Shown here: piece by piece, positions 21,885-34,390 of the stretch | Position numbering within the stretch: the first letter of the stretch is position 1 | Layout of the letters: each line of letters starts with the position of its first letter | From: Pelomyxa schiedti | Taxonomy: Eukaryota; Evosea; Pelobiontida; Pelomyxidae | Assembly: GCA_020536535.1 (NCBI GenBank) | Contig: JAHLWZ010000626.1 | Coordinates: forward strand, 33,970-97,969 | Direction: 5' to 3' | Length of the DNA stretch: 64,000 nucleotides | Program-made: the position numbers and the translations under genes | The notes under the pieces: model-generated | Seen by the model: the letters and a program-made list of their open reading frames with translations, nothing else | Database searches by the model: none | What the model was told of the DNA's origin: nothing

Positions 21885-24800
21885 ATGGAGCAAACCAACC
21901 ACACCACAGCCCTGCATCTGCGCCGCAAGTCGTCAAGATCTCACGTGTTGTCGCTGTTTGCACCATCTGTGGTGTTTCTCGTGATCTGCGTGTTTTCAGG
22001 CCTTTTCTGTGGTGCAGGCGCGTTCCCGTGGTTCCGGCGCTACTACCCCAATGGATACATTGTTCCCACTGCCGACGGCAAAACTGTTTGTCACTCATGG
22101 GGACACACGTCGTGCACCAGTCCTGGTGTATGTAGCTACGCCCCTTCAAATACACAAGCGCGCTATGTAACATCGCTTACACTGCCTTAGGACGATTTCA
22201 ACTGTATGGGTGAAAGTCTTGACGGGGGTCGCAAGAGGTCTTTTTCGAAAAGGAGTCAACTTAGGGACAGCCCGGCCGCAGGGGGGGATGACGGGTCGAG
22301 CGTTTGGGGTTCTACTTGCCAAACGGACTGCGATGGTGACTATAAAACAGCTGGTGATGAACTGGGCGACCCTGTGTGTGATGCCTTCCTCTATTACTTA
22401 TTACTTACTCATAGGTGCATGCTAAATTTTCTGCAGTGTTGTGAGTGGAGACCATATACTGGCATAGAGCCCAGAAGGAAATTTAACCTATCCAGCCCTT
22501 GGTCTAGTTCAAGTACAACACCAGAGCCATCTTGTTCCCTTGATGGTGTGGCTAAGTCATCCACCTTATAAAAGTCTAAAACAATCAGGTGTGCCCGATC
22601 CCGCACAATCCCTGGCAACAGTCATAGCATCAACAAACCTTGTGGAGATTACCTTAACAAGCCCTTCTTCGTCATGTGTCTGTTACTGGGATGTTGATAT
22701 AGTAAATACTGCCACTGGAACCACCATCTCCAAAACGTATGGCTGGTCCGATGTTTCTCACAAGGGCTCAGAGGTGGGACTCGTTCTATGTGGTCTTTCA
22801 GGCGGAACACAGTAATGCCACCCTTGGAATCCGTTATTATTTTTTCTCAGTTTCTATTAGGTACAACATTAGTATTCTTCAATCCAATTTGGCCGGATCC
22901 TCTCTACCGACAAGTAACCGTTTCCCTTTGGCTGTCACTTATGACTGTAGGTGTTCTTGCAAACACACCATCGTCAAATCCATCGTCGGAGCCAAGATGC
23001 ACTCCAGAGTACGCTACTCCTAAAACAGCTTCTGGTAGCTTTGTTATAATCCCAGCTTGCACCTCATTACTTTCCAGGTCCAACCTGGGGAGACAGTGTG
23101 GCATTCGTTTTCCTATTTCCGGCCCTCGGCACAGGGTTATTTCTCGTTGTTTTTATTCTCTGGCAGTTGATCTCGTTTATTCCGGCGTGCCGTGGGCCGA
23201 ACTACAGAAAGTGAATCACTTACCTTCTATCGGCATCCTAATCATATTTTCCCAGAATTTGCCCTCTTCCAGCCTCCTCAATACTTCATACCTTGCGCAT
23301 TACCAACATTCTAGATATGTCAGTGAGTGAGCTGCTGATGGTCATTTTTTATGTTGTCATTCAAGTCGGCGTTCTCCTTGGGACCTATTACTCAACGTAT
23401 CTTTACGATGTGGGAGGAATATTTCGAGCTTTTTCGGTGCGCTCTTTCTTGTTTTGGAAATGTATTTACTTTACAGTAGGGTGTAGCTTGGATGAACTTT
23501 GCCATCGTTCTGCTTCCTATTGCGCGGAATTCGTTGATCACTCTCTTTTTTGGAATTTCTTTTGAGCGGGCACTGAAATTTCACCGTTGGCTTGGCAGAT
23601 GGTCTGTTGTCGTTATGGCTGTGCACGGTGTAGGTTTGATTGTATCCTACAGTGAATCTTGGGTTGGAGCAAAATGTAACACAGCCCTAGTCTCCCTGAA
23701 CTTACAATTTTACAGATGTTGTAAGGTGGAGTTCGGAAGACTGGATGTGGACTTTACCTGCTGTAATATCACTGGGCCTTTTTGTCATCGTTATACTGTT
23801 CAGTTTTGGCCCTATACGTAGGGCATTTTGGGAAGTTTTTCAGATTTCGCACTTCGCTACAATTCTTGCACTGGTTTGGATACAATCTCTTAGAGTTATA
23901 CCGTAATAGTCAACAAATCAAGGTATTCGCTTACATGCATGACTGGAGAGTGTTGGCTTTTAGTGCTCCATCATTTGCACTATATCTCCTTGATCTCATT
24001 GTTCGTGTCTATAGATGGTTCCATACATGTAAAGTATGTAAACTGGAGCCCGTGTAGGAACACTAACCCCACTTAAGATTGTTTCGGCGACAGCTGTGAA
24101 CTCTACTACTACACGTCTGGAAGTTAAGAGACACTCTGGGGTACACTGCATCTTCGTTCTTCCATTTTCTAACTCGATGAAGTTTAACTTTTCTCCTGGA
24201 GACTACATGTTCATATGCATTCCAGCGATTTCAGGGATGCAATGGCATCCTTTCAGCATTGCAACATACCCAGAACCTGGATGCAAGGAAATTGTCTTCT
24301 ACATCAAGGCTATCGGCGGTTACACGAAGGAATTGTTTCAGAAGGCATCTGATGGAAGTCTCAAAGATTGCACGGTTTTACTCGAGGGGCCATATGGTCA
24401 TCCAAGTGTATCATATCAAAAATACCAAAACGTTCTGCTGATAGCAGGTGGTATTGGCATTACACCCATGGTTTCCATTTTTGGCTTCCTTGTATCCAAT
24501 CAAGCCACCCTCAAGCAAAACGTAAAGCTTGTATGGAGTGTGAGAACGCAAAACGGTAATTATCCTTCGTTCAATTTTCTGAGTCACATTTTCTTTTCAG
24601 AGATGGACTTTTTGCTCCCACCATTGCGGGAATTGACTGGAAAATGCAATCACTGCCGCGTCTCCATTTTTGTATCACAAGGAGACCCTGAGGCAGGGAA
24701 AGAACCAGCCGATGCACCCCCAGGAGTTAAAATTCAGAGAGGGAAACGGGCCAACTTCACGGCGATGATTCAGAAGCTCGCCCAGAAGGAATCCGCATGC

Positions 24801-24956
24801 GTACTGGTCTGTGGCCCCGAGCCTCTTGTGGAGTCTGTGCAAAACGTATCTTCCCATTCTCCCTTCATGTATCTCACAAATATTCTCCAGTTGTGTTTCA
24901 GAGTAAACGCCTGTTGCTCCGCTGTACACATGCACAAGGAGTCCTTTTTGATGTAA
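21885..24956 (+). CDS. Ferric reductase / NADPH oxidase-type transmembrane flavocytochrome
   Basis: The N-terminus has a short basic cytoplasmic tail and one membrane helix (21940-22020), then a Cys-containing ectodomain (22030-22780) that I do not recognise. Six or so helices follow from 22810. The heme ligands FHRW and VHGVG near 23578-23635 are spaced H-X13-H, as in FRE/NOX enzymes; a second pair is suggested by ISHFAT near 23855 and YMHDWR near 23935. The cytosolic half has the FAD motif WHPFSIA near 24245, GPYGHPS, the NADPH motif GGIGITPM near 24447, CGPEPL near 24810 and a C-terminal HKESF. Such enzymes pass electrons from NADPH through FAD and two hemes to extracellular Fe3+ or O2. 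No EF-hands are visible, which favours a ferric-chelate reductase over a Ca2+-regulated oxidase. The 3' end near 24840-24956 could be spliced differently. Confidence 0.85.
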
Positions 24957-25083
24957 CAAATATATACCTACCTCTTCTTGAACACACCACCGTCTTCAAC
25001 CAAAGAGAGACTACCCAAAACGGGCAATAACTCTTTGAATTTCGTCGATTTTTTCGTGGCATTGGTGCAGGTGGGTAGTGGGG

Positions 25084-28000
25084 ATGAGCACGTGGTTCAG
25101 GCGCAACAGCGGGGTGCGACCCAAGATACCCTCTTTCGAGGAGCCCCCGCCGTACACGTCGACGACGACCTCGGCTCCTACTACGTCGTCCGCCGACGGT
25201 TCTTCACCAGAAGCCAGCTCGGGGTCAGCAGCGGCGCCACCAACGCCGCCGCCGTTGCCGTCGCCGTCCGCAGCAGCAGCAACAACAACAGCCAGCAACA
25301 AAGGGGCTACGACTGCGTCTGCGTCGCCCTCGCCGGTGCTGGCGCCGCGGCACTGCGGCAGTAACAACGCCGTCGACTCCCCCCGTATGCTACTGCGCTC
25401 CTCGGGAACCGCGATTGTGGGACACAGGCACGCACTCTCGTCGTCGACCACGAGCCTGCCTATTCAAAGGGGGGCAGCGGATTCTCAGTCGCAATCGCCA
25501 TCATCACCATCACCAGCACTATCAGGGACTGGAAATGGAGGAAATGGGAATGGGAATGGGAGGAGACGTGTTTCTGTGAATTTGGCACAGGAGTCACCAG
25601 TGGCACCATCATTTGAGGTGGCTGTGGCTTACCCTGACTTGTTTGTTCAGTGTTTCACACAAGGAGTCATGCTGTTTAGTGATAAAGAGCAATCTTCAGT
25701 GTGTGCTTGCGTTTTACCCCCACTTAATTTTAATTTAATGAATAAATTGTTTTATTATTATTCTTATTATGATTGGAATTGCATTAACCAACGGGGCTTT
25801 CTTGTTAGGGAAGAGTGGTATTTGATTTGAAGGATATACCATTGAATAAATGTTTTTATACTGACATTGGGACAAGTGTAACACGCATCAGCCCCAGTGA
25901 AGTTGTTGTAAAAGGTTTGTGTTGTTGCAAATTTTTTGAGAGTACTGAAACTGGCCAGTATGTGATGGCACCCACTCAAAAACACTCACTATCCCTGGTT
26001 GTGTGGATACCCCACAATCAGACCTCTCCAAATCACTCTCTTCATCCACAACAGCACCCCCACTTCCACCACCCCCAGCTGACACGGAGTGCACTTCACC
26101 CCAACCACTGTTTTGGCACCCAGATGTACCCATAACCCACCTGAGGGAAGGTATGTGCATTACTCTATGCCTTTACATAAGTCAAATAAATCACCAGACT
26201 GGTGTATTTTAAGAAGTTTGGATAAGCAAGGTACATACAGCACTTGATGAAAACTTTCTCATGCGCAACAGGGCGAGCACAACTATCTGAACACCATTTT
26301 GTTTTCTGGTCATGTGACAAGAATCTGAATATTACCACTGTATAGAGTTACTTTTTGTTTTTTCCTGATTAATTTAGTAGTTTGTTGTGCCTTTGTGGTA
26401 CTACAAAGAAATGCATGTTGCCTTTGAGGGCCAAAGGGCCCATTTGTCTCTGGTTACCCAATCGAACCAGGTATGATTCCTCCAGTCGAGTTGATCTCCT
26501 GACAACGTCCAGTTGGACATAAGTGTTGAAAAAGGATTTTTGGAAGTTTTGAGAGAATATAAAAGGGAGGCTGATAAATACAACTCTGACCAATATTAGT
26601 TTGTACCACCCAAACTCTCATTTCAACTGTTATGTCTAACAATGGGCAGTGACCTTAATGGCCCATTATTCACAGAGAGACTGGACTGGTTCAATAAATA
26701 CCTCCAACCTGTACGTGAAGGTGGAGAAGTCATGTGGTACACCTACTTTAAAAAGTATGGATCTGGGGCTGACATGGTAAAGACAACATTCTTGAGTGAA
26801 CTGGTACACCAGGGTATACCCAACATGTTGCGGTATGCACATATTTAACCTGCTAGTTTTGATAAATTATAGTGGAACAATATGGCAAATCGTTTGCGGT
26901 GCTATTCACATGAGAGAATATTGGCCTGGAGATCTAGTCCAAAGCACACCTGAAGCGGTTGCTGAAATTGATCGAGTAAGTAGTACAAACTGGAAACCAA
27001 TTTTACTTTCTATCATATAGGATATAAATCGATCTATGCCAGACCACCCATATTACCAAACAGATGAGGGACAAGCTGAACTTAAAAGTGTTCTTGTTAA
27101 GTACGCTCGAGCCAATCCAAGCATTGGTTATTGTCAAGCCATGGTAACATTGCAATTCTTTTTCAACACATTTTTATTTACTTCAGAACATTATTACGGC
27201 ATTGCTCCTCCTTTATATGCAATCTGAGCAAGCTCTTCATGTACTGCATGCATTATGCGAAAATATTTTGCACGACTACTTTACGCCCTCAATGATTGGC
27301 ATGATGACCGACCAAAATGGTAGGTTTTATTCTTCTTGATCTGAGCCTTATACTTTTTATCAGTTTTAGCGAAATTAATTTCATTGCACTTTAAAAAAGT
27401 GGATGAGCACTTGATAGAACAAGGAGTTCCGATACCCTTGTTTGGGATTAAGTGGTTCATGTGTCTCTACATAAATTCACTTCCATATAAAGTTGCCTTC
27501 CTCAACCTTAAGTAGTTTTATGTAACATCAAAAAAGTTTGTTCTGCGCATTGTAGACAGAGTTCTTTCTGACGGAGTTCTCACACTCTTCCGTGTGGCCT
27601 TATGTGTTATTAAGTTCCTGGAAGAATTCATTCTGTCATCGACTGATGCAGATCTATTGATAAGACAACTTACTATGGCTGAACAAAGCCCCCTTCAATC
27701 AGTAGACGTGGATGAGTTTTTCAGCGAAGTGGACAGAATGACATTTGTCACTTACCATCTCGTCGAAAAATATCGAGTTCAGGATAGAGAGGCCATTACA
27801 ACTGTATGCCAATATTTGTGCAATGTTAAATAAGTAAACACCTATTTCTAGGAACTACGAGAATCTACTGGGAGCTCTGATGGGAAGGTTTGCATTTGTA
27901 GCACTCTCACATTACTTTTAGTTCACTAACTTGTCCTAATTTCTTTCCAACTATCCTTGTTGCACCCCAAGGTTCGGCAACAAAAAAGGTACGCACTCTT

Positions 28001-28577
28001 TCTTCCCACAATTCATTTAACACAACCTAACTCGCACAACAACAGTTTCGTTCTGGACCGGCGCCGGCGCCGAGCCCCGCATCCTCCCACAGAGGGCAGC
28101 CCCTTACAAGAAGGAGGCCCTCCCACCACCCACAGCGACAGCGACTACTCCCCAACAAATTCGGCAACGCCCGACCCCGGGCCGCCGTCGCCGTCGCCGT
28201 CGTCGCCCGTCGTCCCACAATTCGGCGGCGTAAACAGCAACTACTACCTGGTCAACCCGCCGCTGCCGCCGTACAAGGCCACGGCCACGTTCTCGTCCAT
28301 ACGGCAGAAGGTCAACCAGATACGCAAGACGTGCATGGCCCCTGGCTTCTTCTCGTCGCGCAAGCAGGCCAGCGTCGTGCAAATAGTGCAGAACCTAGTG
28401 GTGCCGTTCGACCAGGACCAGGAGCTGGCGCCGCACCTCCAGCTGCACCTTCAGAGCATAAACGACGGCACGCCATCAACCCCCCCGCACACTCCGGGGC
28501 ACTTGAATCGGAAGCGCCACTCCCACTCGCCCTCACCATCCCCCGGCCCGCTGAGGAAGCCGAGGGATGATACATAA
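25084..28577 (+). CDS. TBC-domain Rab GTPase-activating protein
   Basis: Starts MSTWFRRNSG. The N-terminal about 180 residues are Ser/Thr/Pro/Ala-rich and GC-rich. A partly resolved folded region follows (FQCFTQGVMLFSDKE, VVFDLKDIPLN), which may be a TBC-associated N-terminal domain. The TBC domain spans about 26780-27830: HQGIPNMLR, IWQIVCGA, the arginine-finger motif DRDINRSMPDH split by an intron near 26980-27020, and the glutamine-finger motif GYCQAM near 27125. FGIKWFMCLY, RVLSDGV and ALCVIKFLEEFIL complete the C-lobe. With both the Arg and Gln fingers present it should accelerate GTP hydrolysis on a Rab protein in vesicle traffic. The last exon (28045-28577) is GC-rich, Pro/Ser/His-rich and disordered, with one folded-looking helix (RKQASVVQIVQNLVVPF). 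The target Rab cannot be read from sequence. Confidence 0.85.
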
Positions 28578-29709
28578 ACCATGGAAGGAAGGGTGGAATG
28601 AGCGAGCGAGTGGGTGTGTGTGGTGAGTGTGTTGACTCGAGTCCTGTGGCTGGAAGCTGAAATTATGCCGCTACTAACAGAGGGCAACAGCAAAAAAAAA
28701 AAAAACAAAAGAAATGTGTCGATAACATTAAGTTGTCTTGTAATAATAGTTCAGAATACAACTATCACACATGTCCCACCTGTTTGCATCGAAAAAAAAA
28801 AAAGAAAGAGAGGTTGTGTTAGGTGAAGTGAAAGCCCAATGTCAGCGAGGAACCTGCAAACGGAACAATGTGCAACTTTAGTTTCAGGTCTTTCCCTCTT
28901 TGATACATTGCAGACTAAACACCGGAAACTGCGCAAAACATGGGTCAGGGTGTATGAAAAAAAAAGAAAACAAAAACGCACCCTTGTTGGTACTGTCCAG
29001 ACTCCCTTGTCAGGGACTGAAGCGTCATGGCCTTTAGAGGGTGACCTTGTGAGCAACTGGGAGGTACGGCGATTGTGAGGGGAACGTCCCGTATCTGTCT
29101 AATTACGCACAGCTCACACAAATCATAGCTTTTTTTTTTGAATCGAATGTTAGTACCACCCCCTCAGAAAAGTTTATGTAAAAGCTGAACGTATGGGAGT
29201 CAATATACCAGCAAAGAGGGCAATTGTGTGAAAACAGTGGTTGTGCTCCAAAGTGATAGGTGCCCATACAAAGGTTGCACATAAACCTATTTCGAGGGGA
29301 AAAAAAAAATCAGTTCAAGCCGTCAATGGCACAAGTGTGAAATGTTGCGGGTCCAAAGGAAATTAAAAAAAAAAAAGCAAATGCAAAAGCAAACCCTTTG
29401 TCGTAGTCTTTGTGGATTACTTCCAGTTCAGGCTTTCCCATCTTCAAAAGTTTATGGCCCTTGTCGCACAACAAACCAAACCGCGGCATCTTCCCACTGG
29501 CCCTTTTTTTCTTTTTTTCGCTGCGAGATCTCACGCTTCTTCGAAATGGCGAAAAAGCAAGAAGCATGGCGGTGCGATTTTAATTTGGAGAGACGAGGGC
29601 CAAAGGGCTATTTCCCCTGAGAGGCGGGGTGAATATTATATCCTTATGCTATTATGTGATCTGACAGATTCGCTTTGCAGAGGTGGGTGCGGTGATTTGA
29701 CTCCCACAC
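28578..29709. other. 1.1-kb convergent spacer with no supported gene
   Basis: This stretch lies between the stops of the TBC gene (+) and the large RING gene (-). It holds A-runs near 28690, 28792, 28958 and 29366 and T-runs near 29130 and 29510. Short frames on both strands match no family and do not connect by plausible splicing. It probably carries two 3' UTRs and perhaps a non-coding or very diverged gene. Confidence 0.45.
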
Positions 29710-32700
29710 TCACAGGGCAGTTACTTGAGACAAGGTGGATATTGGGGTGGAGCACAAGGGGCACAGCCTCTGGCTCGCGGTGCTGTTGATGAGGCCCACG
29801 GCGCAGCGCTCGCAGGTGGCCTGGTGCCCGCACGGCAGCAGCATAGCCGACACCAGCCGCTCCGAGCACACCACGCACGACCCGGGCAGCCTCAGCCCCG
29901 CCGCCATCTCCTTCTTCTGCTGCCGTTTCCTAAGCGGCCTCGGCTGCTGTTGCTGCTGCTGCTGCTGCCTCGACGCGGTTGATGAGGCCGAGGCCGATGC
30001 GGATGAGGATGAGGAGGTGATTGTTGATGCTGATGTTGGTGATGGAGTTGGTGTTGATGTTGTTGGGGGTGCTGGGAATGATGAAAGGATTGATTGGGAG
30101 GGCTGGGGAGCTGGGCGCGGTTGCGGGATGAGGGCAGGTGATGCGGACGCGATTGTGGTTATGGGTGTGGGTGTGGGTTGTTGTTGGACTGGAAACTTTG
30201 GCCAGTCTCCCTGGGTACTTTTGTTGTTGTGGTTAGTTTTTGGCTTGCTTTTGTGTGGCATACCCCATGGCCATAAGGTGGTCTTGGAATTTCCGTTGAG
30301 CTTCTTCTGGGGAAACACCCTCAAAAAGCTCACCTATCATGTGATGTAACAAAAATAAATAAAAACAGCATCAGGCGTACCACAGTTGCGGGCAGAGCAT
30401 CTTATAACATTTCCATTGTGAGTGTGCTCCCCGAATGGAGACTTAAGTATGTAATGCTCCGCATGAAGTCGTGGTACCATACTGGGATAGAATCGTCTCA
30501 AATGCACAAACAACTTGTTGCGCGATGTGAAACTTGCACCACACTCTAAAGTTTTGCATAAGTATGGACGAAGCAACGAGAGGGCCTCTACCTGAACAGG
30601 TTGTTTTGTGCAATTTGCCTACGGTTATATCAAGCTTGGGATATTTCGCGCCGTGCCTTGCTGCCTCTTCTCTGTGTCCTTTTTGCTTTGCTTCTTCAAT
30701 TACTCGCACATATTCATACGTGCCAACTTCCTGGAGAACAAAGAATTGTTGCTCTTCCACTGTGGGAGCTGCAATCTAATTTGAGGTTTGCTTAGAAATT
30801 GCTCACAGTTTGTAAAGAACGTACTGGAAGTTCTTCAATTCCTTCTGGGATTTGATATGGGTTTTCGTAGTGCTGGAGGGCCCACGAAACCAGACCAAGA
30901 ATATGCTTTGTTACCACTTGGGGTGGTGTTTTTACTGGGAGCATCCCACTCATAGAACAAACCTAGGAAATATAAAACAGGGAACAATGGAGGGCATATG
31001 TAAACCTGTTCCAATCTTTTCACTTGTGAGACTCCCTTGAAGAAGTCAATGAGGTGCTGCTTATCAGTAGCTGGGAGAACTCCTAAAGTACGCATATATC
31101 TTGAATACTTCTCACGAGGTGTTTGATGTGCAGAATGCACAGCAAGGAGAATCAAAAAGCGGCGGAATATATTCATGCAACAACTCTCGAGATGGCTTTT
31201 AGCTTGTAACGCAGTAGATTTTTTCTTCAACGGGTATCTGCACCCATTAAATGATACCACCATTTTCTTTAAATATTGACCTCTTCAAGCAACGCAAAAA
31301 TAGCTCTCTGAATAAAGCATCTCGTACATGTGCCCAGGGAACCACTAGCAGTAACATTAGAATCAGATACAACAAATATAAGTTATACCAGCCAGAGAGA
31401 GGGAGCAAATGGCCTCTTCCAGTGAAGGAAACGATCCAGAATAGCGTGGCCTGAACAGTGAGAATTGCATCCACCTTGTGTAACCATCTGTAAACACTCC
31501 ATCGCGGTTTTGAAAATTCAAGTGTGTTGCAATAAACATGGATGTGAAATCTAACAAGATTAGCAAGGGCAGATATGAATGCTTTACCGAGCATGGTGTA
31601 TGCATCAAGAGCTTCATAAAGTTGCTCAGGATCAACTCCGCCCTTCTTGAAGAAACTCTTGGAAATTGAAAACAAGAGATGTGGCACAACACGAGACAGA
31701 AGATTTAGAGAAAACCTTCCCAGAGTTAGGAAAGGAAACATAACAACTTCGTACCTGTCTTCTGTAGCATAGGCTATGCGTGACATCGCTGCGCGAAACT
31801 GATTGAGGAAAGTAGTGGCCTGTGTTGCTTGCGGCTGAAAAGTCAACAGAGGTACCCAGTCACTTATATAAAATAGTTTCCCTTTGGAATTTCGGTACTT
31901 GAGTGTCCATAAGTTTTATAATTTGCTTCCTTCTGTCAAACCTGCATAATTCTAAAGTTGTCAATGTAGTCTCGGTTGATAAGAGAACCAAATCCACGAC
32001 CAGCCAGAGGGCGTACTTGAAACTGGTACAACGTGTTAGAAAGAAAATATTGATAGACTTGAATACCTCTGGGTCACCCTGCATTCCCATAGCATAGGCT
32101 TCAGCAGAGACATACACGCCAATAACAGGACGCATTTTTGGCAACTTCTGCAATGCTTCACTTTGTTTTTGAGGTTCTAGAATTGTGACTTGATCTGTAC
32201 CAGATGGCCTTAGTGGAAATCTGGCCAAAAATAAGGAAAAGATAGTACTGTTATATTGCATGATTATTACTTGTGCATACACGGGAAAAAGGAATCCCTC
32301 AGTGGAATTCTCCAGTTGCTCAACCCAGGTCTGTAGCCATTGTGCCAACTGTTGTATAATGGCAAATGGTTCAGCAATAGTGTCATCAGCAAAGTGGCAG
32401 GCAGACGAACTAAAGGTCATTGTCTTCCAGTTCCAAAATTCCAATTCCTGTAACTAGTGAGCTGAAACACCAATTAATGTCGAAGGAAATACGTGAGAAA
32501 TAGTTTCTTCCACAAGTTTGAGTAAGCTTGGACTTGATTCCACACACTCACGTATCTCAAACATAACTCTGAAGGAAAAAGTTTTAGGGCACTGGTAGCT
32601 CAATACTACTTTCGTACTGGAAAACAATGGGTGGTACTTCTTCGGCAGTCACTGGTTTGGCAAGTACATCATGAATCAAAAGTCGGATACACTTGCACAG

Positions 32701-34125
32701 CTTCACCAATCCAACTTGGTCCGCTTCACTGCTTAGTAGTCAACAAACACAAAGAAAGAACTCGTAACAAAGGTTTTTAAATAGGGAAACAACCTCACTT
32801 TTTGCGTTGACCTCAGGGAACTGGCAGACATGTCATTCCTCACAGACAAACAACGTGGAGAACAGTGTATGGCAAGGCCAAAAAAGGTATTGTGTCTACC
32901 AGGGTGTTGACCGGTAAGATAGCACTGTTTGTTCATGCAAGCATTTAGGGCATCCAGTTCCTCTAAGAAAATTGTATTCACTACAGTCATTTGAACTCAA
33001 AACAAGGTACCTTTAGAGTGTGCTATGGGCACAGCATTTGGCACCACGGAGGCAACCAGTAAGGACTTTAAGAGGGCACGAGGTGCGGCAATAGGTTTTT
33101 CCGCCCATGGGATGCCACCATAAGGGAGCATAAGCTGCAATTCGCGAACCGGTGGAGCTTGTGAGGCAAGAGGGGCAAGGGTCGAAGCCGTGGTGGTCGA
33201 AGTTGTAGATATTGTGGGAGCAGGATCAATCACTGAAGAAGAAGAAGATGACGATGATGAAGAGGCAGTGCTGCTCACACGAGAAGACTGCATGGTCGAA
33301 ACATTGACAGTTGTGGAAGGTGTGGAGGAGTTTGGTGACAAAAATGTGACTTCGTCCATTGTTGGGTCATCGTCGAGGACAATGACGCCAGAGGACAAGG
33401 AACTGGCGCTCATGCTGGGCCGCGACCCCATCATTGGGGTGCCGGTGCCCCCTGTGTGCGCGGGTTGCACCGCCGCGGGAGAATTATGGGAGGCGGGTTG
33501 GCGCTGCGACGAAGAGGCCGAAAGGTCCGGCGCGACCTGGGGGGAGGACTGAGGGACGCGGGAAGGCTGAGAATACGTGAAGGGGGCCAGAGGAGGCGGG
33601 GAAGAAGAAGACGAGTCCAGGTTGGGCCTCGCGTCCACCGCCCCTCCTCCCATAATCCCAGGCTGTGCCGGCGGCGGCACCCTGGACGCCGTCGGCTGCG
33701 GCAACGTCGACCTCCCATCAGACACCAGCGTCATAGTCCCACTGGGCGACGCCGACGCCTTTGACTTCACGGCAACTTGCTGAGGTTGTTGCTTTTGCTG
33801 CTGCTGCTTCTGAGGCCTTGGGTGGTAGACCGGGTAGGCGACCGAGTTCCTCTTGAGGACCTCGCGCCAGTTGTTGGACGCGGACGTGCCCTGGGCGGCG
33901 GTCGCGGCCGCCGACGCGGCGTTGCTGGCCACGGTGGTCGCGGCGCTGGCCGCCGCCGTCGCCACGGTCGAGAGCAGCCCCGACGCCGACCCCGCCACGC
34001 GCGACGCAAACTGGCGGAACGTTTTCTTGGCTGTTGGGGCCTGGTGTGTTGTGGGTGGTGTTGATTTTGTTGTTCGATGGTTTTTTTTCTTTTTCCGTTC
34101 GTTGGGGTTTTTTTTTTCCTCTCAT
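29710..34125 (-). CDS. Large uncharacterised protein with C2H2-like finger and C-terminal RING
   Basis: About 1,200 residues in some 14 exons, each join checked for phase. The N-terminus (34000-33000) is Ala/Ser/Pro/Gln-rich. A long, mostly helical, Leu-rich middle (32990-30800) shows no family I can name, for example GRFSLNLLSRVVPHLLFS. Near 30560-30500 is a finger-like TTCSECGASFTSRNKLFVHL, and near 30390 RCSARNCGELFEGVSPEE. The C-terminus (29870-29710) is a C3HC4 RING: CVVCSERL, LPCGHQATCERC and CPLCSTP. A RING of this sort usually recruits an E2 and makes the protein a ubiquitin ligase; that role is inferred. The start is uncertain: the ATG at 34125 is in a different frame from the folded-looking AKKTFRQFASRV that precedes the Ala-rich region, with A-runs between them. 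No close relative comes to mind. Confidence 0.75.
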
Positions 34126-34390
34126 GTGGGTAATCACACCCCAAATGTAATCACAAAGGGTAGAGTCCTACGTTGTGATGAGCATTGAGCTGCTATCACA
34201 CCAGCAGCGTTGCGCGGTTAGGCACGAGTAGCTTTGCATTTCATATTAGGGGTGTGTAATAGTGTTTGAAGTGGAGGACTTGGTCACGAATTAGCTCAAG
34301 TGGAATGGGCAGTTCTTGGGAACATGATCGAAGCAGGAAGAAAACAAAGTATTCAAGAAATACACTGGTTTTTTTTATTTATCAATACAA

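Noticed and set aside
29310-29567. Minus-strand 85-aa frame with Lys-rich start
   Set aside because: No family resemblance, no plausible splice partners, and part of it reads a homopolymer-rich tract.
30443-30803. Stop codon after TVSNF as the end of a separate gene upstream of the RING protein
   Set aside because: The GTGAGC...AATTAG segment is an in-phase intron that joins RSLQT to IAAPTVEEQQF, so both parts form one protein.
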